This document shows positions 41,926-52,621 of a stretch of DNA of 52,690 nt, in pieces. The stretch is from Gemmatimonadota bacterium (GTDB taxonomy: Bacteria; Gemmatimonadota; Gemmatimonadetes; Gemmatimonadales; GWC2-71-9). Where the stretch lies: positions 1 through 52,690 of the forward strand of contig QKDC01000156.1 of assembly GCA_003246755.1 (NCBI GenBank), in the 5' to 3' direction. The notes beneath the pieces are model-generated. The model searched no databases. It saw only the letters and a program-made list of their open reading frames with translations, and was not told the origin of the DNA. The position numbers were made by a program, and so were the translations under genes. The number at the start of each line of letters is the position of its first letter. Position 1 is the first letter of the stretch.

Positions 41926-43970
41926 TCATGTCTCCCCACCTCGTCATGCCTCCGATCGGACTGCTCCTGATGACCGGTCTGACGACCGAACCCCACGGTA
42001 GACATGCCTTCGTCACCGATACAGTCCACTACACGGTGACGCTCAGCGGGAACCACGCGGGTGAGCAGACGGTGATCGGCGAGACGGACGGTTCTCGACG
42101 TGTGTTATTCGAATTCAACGATCGCGGACGCGGCCCACGCGTCGAGGCGCAATACGAAATGGGGGATGCCGGTATCCCGGTTCGCATCACGATTACCGGA
42201 ATCGACTACTTCAAGGCGAAAGTCGATGAGCGGTATACCCTCGATGCAGGACGGGCGCGCTGGACCAGCACGGCCGAGCAGGGCAATGAGGTGGTTTCGA
42301 CCGCCGCAGTCTACGTGGCCCTTCAAGAACCTCCTGAAGGGGCAGCGATCCTGGCTCGCGCCCTGTTGGAGAGCCCAACCCATTCACTGAAACTCCTTCC
42401 GGCCGGGTCAGCCAAGATCGAAGTGCAGACCGAGCGATCGCTGACCGTCCGCGGCCAATCCAGGACCGCTCGCTACTACCTGATCACCGGACTCGGGATG
42501 ACCCCGAATGGACTCTGGCTCGAACCAGACGGGACACTCTTTGCCCAGGCCTCAGGTTGGACCAGCGTGATCCGCGAGGGATGGGAAGAGGTCATTCCCT
42601 CCCTGCTGGCCGTTCAGGATTCGATCGACGTGGCTCGGGATCGTGAGGCGGCGCGGCAGCTGGCCGATCGCCCTCGCGGGCCAGTTGCTTTCACCGGGGT
42701 GTCGCTCTTCGACGCTGATCGGGGGGAACTCGTCGAGAACACCACCGTCCTGGTCGAGGGGAACCGGATCGTGCGCGTCGGCCCTGCCGCCGACTTCGCG
42801 CTGCCGGCCGGGACGCGGCAAATCGACGGGCGGGGGAAGACCCTGCTCCCGGGGCTGTGGGACATGCACGCGCACACCAGTGATGTGGACGGACCTCTCA
42901 ACATCGGCTCCGGGATCACGTCGGTCCGGGATCTTGCCAACACCCCTGAAGAGCTCGCCGAGCGTCAGCGGCGGTGGGACTCCGGCGAGACCATCGGTCC
43001 ACGCATCGTCAAGGCGGGATTCATCGATGGACCAGGTCCGTTCGCCGGCCCGACCAAGGCGCTAGTGACGACGCCGGAAGAAATGCGTCGGTGGATCGAC
43101 TGGTATGCGGATCACGGATATGAACAGATCAAACTCTACAGCTCGCTCAAGCCCGAGCTGGTGGCCGTCGCCGCGGAACGCGCCCATGCCAGGGGCCTGA
43201 GACTCAGCGGACACATCCCGGCCCACATGCGCGCCCGCGACGCCATCCACCAGGGGTATGATGAGATCCAGCACATCAACATGGTGGTGCTCAATTTCCT
43301 CAGCGATACCCTCGACACCAGGACCCCGGTTCGTTTCATCGAACCAGGCAAGCACGCGCTGGATCTCGACCTGACGTCCGACAGTGTGCGGTCGTTCATC
43401 CAGCTCCTGGCCGATCGCCACATCGTCGTCGACCCGACCCTCGCCACCTTCGAGGGGCTCTTCACCACCCGACCAGGTGAGATGGCGGAGGGGGATACCC
43501 GTATCGCCGTACAGCTACCTTCGCAGGTCAGACGTGCGCTGCTCGGTGGTGGACTCCCCGCGGACGAAGCACTCGTACAGAGGTACCGCGCGAGCTACCG
43601 GCAGATGCTGGCACTCGTCAAGACCATGCACGATGCCGGGGTCCAGCTGGTGGCTGGCACCGATTGCCTGGCCGGCTTCTGTCTGCAGCGGGAACTGGAG
43701 TTGTACAGCGAAGCCGGGATTCCCAATGCGGACGTGCTCCGGATCGCAACCATTGGGGCGGCCACGGTAACCGGGCGCGCCAACCAACTCGGCTCGGTTC
43801 GTCAGGGGAAACTCGCCGACCTCGTTCTCATTGACGGCAACCCACTCCTCGACATGAGGCAAATCCGGCGCGTCAGCCTGGTGATGAAGGACGGGGTGAT
43901 CTACGATCCTGCGGACGTCCAGCGTACCCTCTCGATCACCCCGTGGCAGGATCTGAGGCCAACGCCCTGA
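41922..43970 (+). CDS. amidohydrolase-superfamily protein with N-terminal beta domain
   Basis: A 682-aa protein. Residues 30-240 form a beta-rich domain without clear motifs; the metal-dependent amidohydrolase barrel follows from about 250. Ligands are H316-A-H318 in LWDMHAHTSD, a candidate carbamylated lysine K404 (QIKLYSS), H431 (LSGHIPAHM), H451 (EIQHINM) and D581 (VAGTDCLAGF). The barrel ends with GKLADLVLIDGNPL. This is the imidazolonepropionase/prolidase-like subgroup often seen in secreted peptidases; a weak hydrophobic N-terminus (PPIGLLLMTGL) may be a signal. The substrate is unknown. ATG 41922 (or 41928) overlaps the decarboxylase stop. Confidence 0.87.
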   Translation: MIMSPHLVMPPIGLLLMTGLTTEPHGRHAFVTDTVHYTVTLSGNHAGEQTVIGETDGSRRVLFEFNDRGRGPRVEAQYEMGDAGIPVRITITGIDYFKAKVDERYTLDAGRARWTSTAEQGNEVVSTAAVYVALQEPPEGAAILARALLESPTHSLKLLPAGSAKIEVQTERSLTVRGQSRTARYYLITGLGMTPNGLWLEPDGTLFAQASGWTSVIREGWEEVIPSLLAVQDSIDVARDREAARQLADRPRGPVAFTGVSLFDADRGELVENTTVLVEGNRIVRVGPAADFALPAGTRQIDGRGKTLLPGLWDMHAHTSDVDGPLNIGSGITSVRDLANTPEELAERQRRWDSGETIGPRIVKAGFIDGPGPFAGPTKALVTTPEEMRRWIDWYADHGYEQIKLYSSLKPELVAVAAERAHARGLRLSGHIPAHMRARDAIHQGYDEIQHINMVVLNFLSDTLDTRTPVRFIEPGKHALDLDLTSDSVRSFIQLLADRHIVVDPTLATFEGLFTTRPGEMAEGDTRIAVQLPSQVRRALLGGGLPADEALVQRYRASYRQMLALVKTMHDAGVQLVAGTDCLAGFCLQRELELYSEAGIPNADVLRIATIGAATVTGRANQLGSVRQGKLADLVLIDGNPLLDMRQIRRVSLVMKDGVIYDPADVQRTLSITPWQDLRPTP

Positions 43971-44057
43971 GTCGGGGTGCCGAACCTGACCGTCCCTGCC
44001 AAAGGCGATGGAAGGTCAAGATAGTTCCTGCCAAATCCTGCCAGAACGGCAGAATTT

Positions 44058-44119
44058 ACCGGTACGCCGGTTGCCCTTCCATAGTTGGGATTCCAAAGAC
44101 GGTCGGGGGACAGCTGTCC
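44058..44119 (+). promoter_or_regulatory. dnaK leader: hairpin and 14-bp palindrome
   Basis: The 186-base gap before dnaK holds an ACCGG-TACG-CCGGT hairpin (44058-44071) and a perfect palindrome GGGACAGCTGTCCC (44106-44119), 37 bases before the ATG. No CIRCE element or clear heat-shock sigma promoter is visible. The palindrome could be a repressor site. Confidence 0.4.
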
Positions 44120-44156
44120 CTCGACTTCATACTCGACACAGAATTGAGGGCGGAAC

Positions 44157-46079
<1,923 letters not shown>

Positions 46080-46094
46080 GCGGGTTGGCAAGAG

Positions 46095-46131
46095 GTGGGG
46101 TGCGACGGGAACCCATTCTGGCGCATCCCAC
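46095..46131 (+). terminator. hairpin between dnaK and the HtrA gene
   Basis: GTGGGGTGCG (46095-46104) pairs with CGCATCCCAC (46122-46131) over ten base pairs with one G-U, enclosing a 17-base loop. It begins 15 bases after the dnaK stop. No U tract follows, so it may be a weak terminator or an RNA-stability element. Confidence 0.4.
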
Positions 46132-46171
46132 GTACTATTAGAGGGTGGTCTACTCTTACTCGTGGTGAGGT

Positions 46172-47734
46172 ATGTCTGATCGATCTCTCAACTGGCTCAA
46201 GTTCGGCATCCTGGTTTCTCTCGCCTTCGTCCTGGGGCTCTTCTTCGCGGGACTGCTCGATTTGCCACAGAACTCCGTGGCGCAAGACGGGGCAGCCGCG
46301 CCCGCCACTCTGACCCAAGCCACCCCGGCTCGATCCATTCCTGAGGCCGCGCCGCTCACGGCCTTGAGTGATGCATTCGCGGCCGTGGCTGAGGCCGTCC
46401 GACCCAGTGTCGTATTCATCACCTCCAGGAGGACGACGGAACAAGGCGACCTCCGTGTCCCACCGGGCTTCGAACAGTTCTTCCGTCAGCAGCCACGAAG
46501 CCCACAGCGGCAGCAAGGCAGCGGCTCCGGCTTCATCGTGTCGACCGACGGTTACATCCTCACCAACAACCATGTGGTCGAGGGAGCCGAGAAAGTCCAA
46601 GTCCGACTCCTCGACCAGCGCACCTTTGAAGCACGGGTCATCGGCGCCGACCCGCTCACCGACGTGGCGGTCGTCAAGATCGACGCCAAGGATCTTTCAG
46701 CCGCCGCGTTGGGCTCGAGTCATGACGTCCGGGTCGGAGAGTGGGTCCTTGCCGTCGGCAATCCCCTCGGCAACGCACTGACCTTCACGGTCACATCCGG
46801 CATCGTCAGCGCCAAGGGGCGGGGGCAGTTGGGGTTACCCAATCGGGTGAATACCAGCATCCAGGACTTCATTCAGACCGACGCCGCGATCAACCCGGGC
46901 AACTCGGGTGGTCCCCTGCTGAACGTGCGTGGTGAGGTCATCGGGATCAACAGCGCCATCGCCAGCCAGACCGGAACCTACGTCGGCTATGGGTTCGCCA
47001 TTCCCATCGATCTGGTTCGCAACGTCATGAAGCAGCTCATTTCCACAGGGAAGGTCCAGCGTGCTGCGCTGGGCGTGTCGGTTCAGGATGCCTCCCCAGA
47101 GGACGCGGAATACGTCGGCTTGAAGGAGATTCGTGGCGTTTTCGTTGCCGACTTCTCCACGGACGACTCCCCGGCAAAACGTGCCGGCATCCAGCAAGGT
47201 GATGTGATCATTTCGGTGGACGGGGTGCCCGTCGAGTATGTCGCCCAGTTGCAGCAGGAGGTTGGATTCCGGCGCCCTGGGGAACACGTGAAGGTCGAAG
47301 TTGCACGAAAGGGAGGCATCCGACGGACCTATGATGTCGCCCTCATGGCGCAGGAACCGTTGGAACAGACCGCGGTCGCACCAGTCGAAGAGAGCGACGA
47401 GGCCAATCCAGGTGAGGAAATCACCGAGATCGGGATCATGGTCGAACCCGTGACACCCGAGATAGCCAGCCGTCTCGACCTGAAGTCCGACTTCGGTGGA
47501 TTGATCGTGCGGGAAGTCTCACCCGACGGTCCCGCCGCTGATCGCGGACAACTGCTCGGCATTCAAGATCCAAACGGACCGGACATCATTACCGCCGTCG
47601 AGGGCACCGAGGTACGGACCGAACGTGACCTGCGGAGGGCTTTGAGGGCTGTTGGGTCGGGCAACGTGGCTACCCTCACCCTGTACAACTCTTCGGCGGG
47701 AGCGCGTCGCCTGCTGCGAATCAGGGTCCGCTAG
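46172..47734 (+). CDS. HtrA/DegP-type serine protease with two PDZ domains
   Basis: A 520-aa envelope protease/chaperone. An N-terminal helix (FGILVSLAFVLGLFFAGLL) is either a signal or an anchor, followed by a low-complexity linker. The trypsin-like domain has the triad H134 (TNNHVVEGA), D164 (LTDVAVVKID) and S245 (NPGNSGGPLL). PDZ1 begins near residue 290 (ALGVSVQDA...GVFVADF) and PDZ2 near 410 (EIGIMVEPVTPEIASRLDL). It degrades misfolded envelope proteins. It stops one base before the convergent PD40 gene's stop, leaving no room for a terminator between them. Confidence 0.93.
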   Translation: MSDRSLNWLKFGILVSLAFVLGLFFAGLLDLPQNSVAQDGAAAPATLTQATPARSIPEAAPLTALSDAFAAVAEAVRPSVVFITSRRTTEQGDLRVPPGFEQFFRQQPRSPQRQQGSGSGFIVSTDGYILTNNHVVEGAEKVQVRLLDQRTFEARVIGADPLTDVAVVKIDAKDLSAAALGSSHDVRVGEWVLAVGNPLGNALTFTVTSGIVSAKGRGQLGLPNRVNTSIQDFIQTDAAINPGNSGGPLLNVRGEVIGINSAIASQTGTYVGYGFAIPIDLVRNVMKQLISTGKVQRAALGVSVQDASPEDAEYVGLKEIRGVFVADFSTDDSPAKRAGIQQGDVIISVDGVPVEYVAQLQQEVGFRRPGEHVKVEVARKGGIRRTYDVALMAQEPLEQTAVAPVEESDEANPGEEITEIGIMVEPVTPEIASRLDLKSDFGGLIVREVSPDGPAADRGQLLGIQDPNGPDIITAVEGTEVRTERDLRRALRAVGSGNVATLTLYNSSAGARRLLRIRVR

Positions 47735-47735
47735 A

Positions 47736-49562
47736 TCAAGGTTCGATGGCCCAGAACTGGGTCGAGAAGTGGAATACGGTAAACGCAATCTCACGGCCGT
47801 CGGGTGAAACCGACGGCTGTGTTTTGTCCGTCGCATCGAAAGTCAACTGGACAGGATCCCCGCCACTCGTCTCCACCTTGAACAGTTGCAGCCGTCCATT
47901 TGGACCCGGCGCGACGAAAACAACCCATGCGAAGTCGGGTGACACCCCCAGTCCCGACACCCGGTGTTCACTGGCAAAGCGATGGATGGGTCGGGGCCGG
48001 CCACCGGTCCGGCTGACCACATAGATCCCGCGTCGATCGATTCCCTCGAACGCGTCGAATACCAGACTGTCGCTGCTGGCAGTCCATTCAACTTGATCCA
48101 CATCACCGTCGAATGCCTCCAGGATGACGCGTCGTGCCGGCCCGAGTGCCGACCCGGTGCGGGGATCGACGGGAAGGATGAATGGTGTGCCACGCCACGC
48201 GTTTCCCTCCTGCCGATCACTGCCGAATGCGATCCATGCCCCGTCTGGAGACCATCGAGGCCATCCGGTTTCATGACCTCCGGAGGTCACCCGCCGAGCG
48301 GAGGAGGAACCATCGGCAGGTTGAATCCAGATATCGTCGGACCCTTCCGCATGCGAATGCAGCGCGATCCACCGACCGCCGGGTGACCACGTCATGCCCT
48401 GGTCCTCGGAGGCCGTGGCCCTGACCACTTCCCAGGGAGCCGCGGCTGGGAGAGCGGCGCTGCTCGGCACGATGCCGAGGTGCTGTGCGATGTCTGGATA
48501 GTGCAGATCGTCGGCCACCCGACGCCAGGACCCAAAGGTGAACCCCAGGTGCGTTCCGTCAGGGCTCCAGCTGGGGGTCTCGGACTGAAAGGCGGTAATC
48601 TGCCTCACGGTGCCACCGTCGGCCGGGACGGCGGCAATCAGTGTTCGGTAATCCTGAACCCCAAAGACGACTCGACCATCACGAGTCACCGACGGCGCGT
48701 AAGAATCTCTGGCAAAGCTCGTCAGGCGCACTCCGTCCCCACCGTCGAGGGGACGGACATGCAGGTCGACCGTGCCGTGGTCGTTCGGGTGGCTGTAGTA
48801 AAGACGAGCACCATCCGGGGAGAAGGCGATGGGACCGAATGCTTCCCATTCCTCTCCGGCGATGGGATCACCGCAGGGCAGAGTGACCACCGGGGCACCA
48901 TCGGTTTGGGCCAGGCAGGCGACGGAAGCACCATCTGGACTCCAGGCGGGAAACGAAAGTTCCCTCGAATGGGTTTCCCCCACCGCCTCGGAGCCGTCGG
49001 CGCTGATGACCCACAGCTCGGACTGCTGACCACTCACGATCACACCGGCAACCCGCAATCCATCGGGAGACCATGACAAACCTCTGAGAGCCACCACGGA
49101 GCGCCGCACGTTCCGGACATCAGAGGCGCTCCTCAGGGTTCCCTGAATGGCAGTCTGCCCTCCCCAGAGGTCTCGCCGGGAGCCCGACGCCACATCATAG
49201 ACCGACCAGACGGGCTCCGGGCCGTCACCACGCCGTTCCCGCACCGCGATCTGTGCCGCGTTTGGGTGCCAGGCGAGTTCGTAGATCCGCTGTACGGGTT
49301 CACCCAACTGCCGAACCGGTCCACCGGAGATGTGAGTCAGCAGGAGGTTGCCACCGGATGTATACGCCAGCCAGCTGCCATCGGGCGAAACCGCGCCGAC
49401 GGGGTCACGATACCCTACGGGCCCAAGTTGGCGGGCACTGGTAAGAAAGCGTAGCCTCGGAAGAGAGGGTAAAGCCTGTTGCGCGGGGGCAAGGCTCGGG
49501 GCCAGGCACGTGCAGAGGACAGCGGCAATCCGCCGGTGCCAGGCCCCGACGCCTCCCGTCAC
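47736..49562 (-). CDS. secreted PD40 (TolB-like) beta-propeller protein
   Basis: A 608-aa exported protein with a signal peptide (RRIAAVLCTCLAPSLAPAQQ) and at least ten PD40 blades, for example VSPDGSWLAYTS, WSPDGLRVAGV, WSPDGASVACL, FSPDGARLYYS, WSPGGRWIALH, WSPDGAWIAFG and VSPDGREIAFT near the end. No catalytic domain is attached, so binding is the likely role. GTG 49562 is chosen because it forms a GTGA overlap with the upstream lipoprotein gene and places the signal peptide at the N-terminus; ATG 49619 would overlap that gene by 61 bases. It resembles the frameshifted propeller at the window's left edge in architecture but shares no obvious operon context. Confidence 0.87.
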   Translation of the reverse strand: MTGGVGAWHRRIAAVLCTCLAPSLAPAQQALPSLPRLRFLTSARQLGPVGYRDPVGAVSPDGSWLAYTSGGNLLLTHISGGPVRQLGEPVQRIYELAWHPNAAQIAVRERRGDGPEPVWSVYDVASGSRRDLWGGQTAIQGTLRSASDVRNVRRSVVALRGLSWSPDGLRVAGVIVSGQQSELWVISADGSEAVGETHSRELSFPAWSPDGASVACLAQTDGAPVVTLPCGDPIAGEEWEAFGPIAFSPDGARLYYSHPNDHGTVDLHVRPLDGGDGVRLTSFARDSYAPSVTRDGRVVFGVQDYRTLIAAVPADGGTVRQITAFQSETPSWSPDGTHLGFTFGSWRRVADDLHYPDIAQHLGIVPSSAALPAAAPWEVVRATASEDQGMTWSPGGRWIALHSHAEGSDDIWIQPADGSSSARRVTSGGHETGWPRWSPDGAWIAFGSDRQEGNAWRGTPFILPVDPRTGSALGPARRVILEAFDGDVDQVEWTASSDSLVFDAFEGIDRRGIYVVSRTGGRPRPIHRFASEHRVSGLGVSPDFAWVVFVAPGPNGRLQLFKVETSGGDPVQLTFDATDKTQPSVSPDGREIAFTVFHFSTQFWAIEP

Positions 49563-49912
49563 TGGGCGGGATCGACCGGAATGTTGTGCTGTCCCGCAAC
49601 GGAATCCAGGTGCGCCCACCCCCAGCCCGTCAGGGCCCCGTCCACGATCACGAGTGGGAGTAGGGATTTCCGTGGAAGATCGTCCGCCGGACCCGATTGC
49701 CCATCAGAACGGAACATCAGAATCTCGATGTATTGCCCACCCATCAGGTACGCCTTGAGGGGGACATCGGGTGCGCCCATGACCACACTCACGCTGTCCT
49801 TGGTCATGCCGGCCTGGAGTGATGCGACTCTGGGGTCCTCGCTTTGGCAGGCGCTGGAAACGAGCGTGAAGACGGCGATGACAGCGGCGGTTGAGGCATG
49901 ACGAAACAGCAT
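49559..49912 (-). CDS. small lipoprotein, DUF3192/BamE-like
   Basis: A 117-aa lipoprotein with lipobox LVSSAC (C22). The mature part opens with LQAGMTKDSVSVVMGAPD, the pattern shared by BamE/SmpA-like and DUF3192 domains. It continues with YIEILMFRSDG and PLVIVDGALTGWGWAHLDSV, which fit DUF3192 best. Its function is unknown; BamE itself belongs to the outer-membrane assembly machine, but this protein is probably not BamE. ATG 49912 is preceded by AGGAGA. It is co-translated with the PD40 propeller through GTGA, which suggests the two envelope proteins act together. Confidence 0.65.
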   Translation of the reverse strand: MLFRHASTAAVIAVFTLVSSACQSEDPRVASLQAGMTKDSVSVVMGAPDVPLKAYLMGGQYIEILMFRSDGQSGPADDLPRKSLLPLVIVDGALTGWGWAHLDSVAGQHNIPVDPAQ

Positions 49913-50175
49913 GGTTCTCCTCGATCGATGGGTGATGGTGAATCGGCATGACCCGAATCTCCCGAAAGCTACGTGCAGGGAGAAGCAGGAGACAGCCCCG
50001 GGGACCGGAGCAACAGGGGGAACCGATCCGGGTAATGGGCCCCACGTTACGGATCGCAACATCAAGAAAAGGGGGCTCGCGGTACCTGCGCGAATGGCCT
50101 ACCTTAGCAGATGAAGGGTGTTTGCTGCCCTACCAAATTCAGACACATCAGAACTCCGGACCGTTGGCGGGGTGA

Positions 50176-50257
50176 GCGAGCGTGGCGGAACTGGCAGACG
50201 CGCAGGACTTAGGATCCTGTCCCGAAAGGGGTGCGGGTTCGACTCCCGCCGTTCGCA
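50176..50257 (+). tRNA. tRNA-Leu (anticodon UAG)
   Basis: A complete 82-nt class II tRNA. Acceptor GCGAGCG pairs with CGTTCGC (one G-U), anticodon stem CAGGA/TCCTG encloses CTTAGGA with anticodon TAG, and a long variable arm (GTCCCGAAAGGGGT region) is present. The T arm is GCGGG-TTCGACT-CCCGC and the discriminator is A. CCA is not encoded. It begins one base after an unrelated TGA and is followed by the small membrane-protein gene. Confidence 0.96.
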
Positions 50258-50315
50258 TTGTGAGTTCCTCCCCCTCGTGAATTCTTCGAGACTCGAATCG
50301 CAAGGAGAACGAACG

Positions 50316-50591
50316 GTGGAAGCATCAATCCTCGAATGGTTGGGATCGGCGAACGGGGTCCTGGTCCGACTCGCAGCAAGCTTGTTCCTGGCACTGAACG
50401 TCGGCGCGGTTCTCGCAGTCGGGATCAAGCGCGACCGGTCGTTCGTCAACAAATGGACTTCACCCTGGCTCGCCGCCAACATGACGCTCGTCGGCGTGGG
50501 TCTCGGAGCTCCATTGCTGATCGGCATGGCAAAATTCTGCGTCCGGATGATGGCCTCAACGGGGCACTTCCTGGTTCAACTCTCCCAATAG
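50316..50591 (+). CDS. small two-helix membrane protein of unknown function
   Basis: A 91-aa protein with two predicted membrane segments (VLVRLAASLFLALNVGAVLAVGI and ANMTLVGVGLGAPLLIGMA) joined by a basic loop KRDRSFVNKW. I do not recognise the family. GTG 50316 is supported by AAGGAG eight bases upstream; an in-frame ATG lies far upstream but would run through tRNA-Leu. A strong GC hairpin follows the stop. Real-gene evidence is the ribosome binding site, the clean hydrophobic pattern and the terminator-like structure. Confidence 0.65.
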   Translation: MEASILEWLGSANGVLVRLAASLFLALNVGAVLAVGIKRDRSFVNKWTSPWLAANMTLVGVGLGAPLLIGMAKFCVRMMASTGHFLVQLSQ

Positions 50592-50598
50592 GACCCAG

Positions 50599-50619
50599 CG
50601 GCGGAGGATCTCTCCGCCG
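50599..50619 (+). terminator. GC-rich hairpin after the small membrane-protein gene
   Basis: CGGCGGAG-GATCT-CTCCGCCG forms a perfect 8-bp stem with a five-base loop, starting eight bases after the stop codon. It lacks a U tract, so termination would be of the atypical hairpin-only kind. Confidence 0.5.
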
Positions 50620-50668
50620 GGTAGTGCCCACCTCTCCCTCACCGCCGAGTTTCGCTTGGCGCGTCACA

Positions 50669-50698
50669 TTGCCCCCCTTCGCGCGACACGGGTAAATT
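50669..50698 (+). promoter_or_regulatory. candidate promoter of tig-clpP-clpX
   Basis: TTGCCC (50669-50674), an 18-base spacer and TAAATT (50693-50698) end seven bases before the tig ATG. There is no Shine-Dalgarno sequence, so the tig message may be leaderless. Confidence 0.45.
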
Positions 50699-50705
50699 GT
50701 TCTGA

Positions 50706-51959
50706 ATGAATGACATTAGCGTCGTCAAGACGGCTGAGGACCCCGCGTCCAAGGCTCTCCAGGTCACCGTGCCGGTCGCACGGGTGCGCGAGGCCGAGAA
50801 CCGCGCGGTCAAGCAATACTCCCGTCGGGTCCGCCTTCCGGGGTTCAGGAAGGGCAAGGCGCCGGAGGTCATGGTCCGGAAACGGTTTTCGGACGAGATC
50901 CGGCAGATGGTGATCCAGGAGGTGATCCGTGAGGGTTGGGATGCCGCGCGAGAGGCCGAAGACCTGAAGCCGCTGCGCGATCCCGCCGTCCGTAATCTGA
51001 AGTTCGAGGATGGCGCCCCGGTAGAATTCGAACTTTTCGTCGAAGTGAAACCGGAGATCACTCTTCAACGATTCGGCGGATTCAAGCTCACACGAACCCT
51101 GGTTGCGGTGTCGGACGACCAGGTCGCCGAACAGATCGAACAACTTCGATCACGCAAGGCCTCGTGGATCCCGGTCGAAGGTCAACGACCGGAACTCGGG
51201 CACCGCGTCTCGGGAGAGGTCGCGTCCATCGAAGGCGAGACCGTTCACGCAGGCAAGCCGTTCGTCATGGTGCTGGGCGAAGGTGAGGCCATCCCCGACC
51301 TGGAAGATCAGATCATGCGGCTTACCCCAGGTGAAGTGGCCGAGGCCGACGTCCGATTCCCCGACGATCACCCCGACGAGACACGACGTGGCCAGACCCG
51401 ACGCGTACGCGTCACCCTTCACGAGGTCAAGCGGAAGGAACTGCCCGAGGTGGACGATGCCTTCGCCGCGACGATTGGTGACTTTCCCACCGTGGCGGAC
51501 CTGAAGACGGCCATCCGGGAAGACCTCGAACGTGAGGCGGAGCGAACGGCAGACTCCAAGGTGCGGGAGGACCTGATCATGCAACTCGCCGAGGCGAACA
51601 ATCTGGTGTCACCGCCTTCGCTCGTGGAACGCGTCCTCCATGGGTTTGCGCATGCGTATGAGGTTCCAGCAGAGCAGTTCGAGAACTTCGCGACCCAGTT
51701 TCGCCCTGTCGCGATCCAGCAGGTTCGGCGTGACCTGGTGCTGTCGGCCGTTGCGGAAGCGCACGGGCTTCGGGCCACCGAGGGCGATCTCGATGCCAGG
51801 ATCGCGGAGATCGCCGAGTCGCGAAACAGCACCCCTGCGGAAGTGTACCGGTCTCTCGAGGAAGCCAAGCGGCTGCCGGAACTCGAGCGGGCCCTGACGG
51901 AGGAGAAGGTCTTCGACTTTCTCCTGAACGAATCCACGGTGAGCGAGGAGCAGTCGTGA
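50706..51959 (+). CDS. tig: trigger factor
   Basis: A 417-aa ribosome-bound chaperone and peptidyl-prolyl isomerase. The ribosome-docking domain has [18 protein letters not shown], equivalent to the GFRxGKxP signature. The FKBP-like middle part covers about residues 155-245 and is somewhat degenerate. The helical C-terminal domain includes [14 protein letters not shown] and ends in an acidic tail (STVSEEQS). It is slightly shorter than the E. coli protein. The downstream clpP and clpX complete the common tig-clpP-clpX order. Confidence 0.94.
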   Translation: MNDISVVKTAEDPASKALQVTVPVARVREAENRAVKQYSRRVRLPGFRKGKAPEVMVRKRFSDEIRQMVIQEVIREGWDAAREAEDLKPLRDPAVRNLKFEDGAPVEFELFVEVKPEITLQRFGGFKLTRTLVAVSDDQVAEQIEQLRSRKASWIPVEGQRPELGHRVSGEVASIEGETVHAGKPFVMVLGEGEAIPDLEDQIMRLTPGEVAEADVRFPDDHPDETRRGQTRRVRVTLHEVKRKELPEVDDAFAATIGDFPTVADLKTAIREDLEREAERTADSKVREDLIMQLAEANNLVSPPSLVERVLHGFAHAYEVPAEQFENFATQFRPVAIQQVRRDLVLSAVAEAHGLRATEGDLDARIAEIAESRNSTPAEVYRSLEEAKRLPELERALTEEKVFDFLLNESTVSEEQS

Positions 51960-52576
51960 CTATGAGTTCCCTGTATCCCCCATACATCATCGAGCGGTCC
52001 AGCCGGGGCGAGAAGACCTACGACATCTTCTCCCGCCTCCTCATGGACAGGATTGTCTTTCTCGGTGCCCCGATCAACGACGACGTCGCGAACATCATCA
52101 TCGCGCAACTCCTCTTTCTCGATGCCGACAATGCCGAGAAAGACATCTTCCTCTATCTCAACTCTCCGGGTGGTGTAGTGTCAAGTGGCATGGCGATTTA
52201 CGACACCATGCAACACCTTCGGGCTCCGGTGAACACGATTTGCATGGGTCTTGCTGCATCGATGGGAGCCTTTCTCTTGGCGGCGGGTGAGCAGGGCAAG
52301 CGGGCGGCATTACCCCACTCGAGAATCATGATCCACCAGCCGTCAGGCGGAGCGCACGGCACGGCTGCCGACATCGAGATTCAGGCTCGGGAGATCCTCT
52401 ACTTGCGCTCGAAGACGAACCAGCTCCTGAGTAAACACACCGGACAATCGGTGGAGACCATTGAGCGGGACGTTGATCGTGACCGGTTCATGAGTGCGGA
52501 AGAAGCCCAGGCATATGGCATCATCGATCGTGTACTCGTGCCGCAGGAGAGAGAACCGAGTGGCAAGACCCCTTGA
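51956..52576 (+). CDS. clpP: ATP-dependent Clp protease proteolytic subunit ClpP
   Basis: A 206-aa serine peptidase that forms the tetradecameric chamber used with ClpX or ClpA. The N-terminus [22 protein letters not shown] and the [11 protein letters not shown] core are typical. Catalytic residues are S102 in [15 protein letters not shown]127 in [10 protein letters not shown] and the aspartate in [12 protein letters not shown]. Start is GTG 51956, which overlaps the tig stop (GTGA), or ATG 51962. clpX begins 45 bases downstream. Confidence 0.96.
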   Translation: MTMSSLYPPYIIERSSRGEKTYDIFSRLLMDRIVFLGAPINDDVANIIIAQLLFLDADNAEKDIFLYLNSPGGVVSSGMAIYDTMQHLRAPVNTICMGLAASMGAFLLAAGEQGKRAALPHSRIMIHQPSGGAHGTAADIEIQAREILYLRSKTNQLLSKHTGQSVETIERDVDRDRFMSAEEAQAYGIIDRVLVPQEREPSGKTP

Positions 52577-52621
52577 CGGTCGGCGCCGCTGGGGTCTTCA
52601 TTGACCGGAGGCCGATGACCC

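Noticed and set aside
43971-44156. CIRCE operator or heat-shock sigma promoter before dnaK
   Set aside because: No TTAGCACTC/GAGTGCTAA pair and no convincing sigma-32-like hexamers at proper spacing were found.
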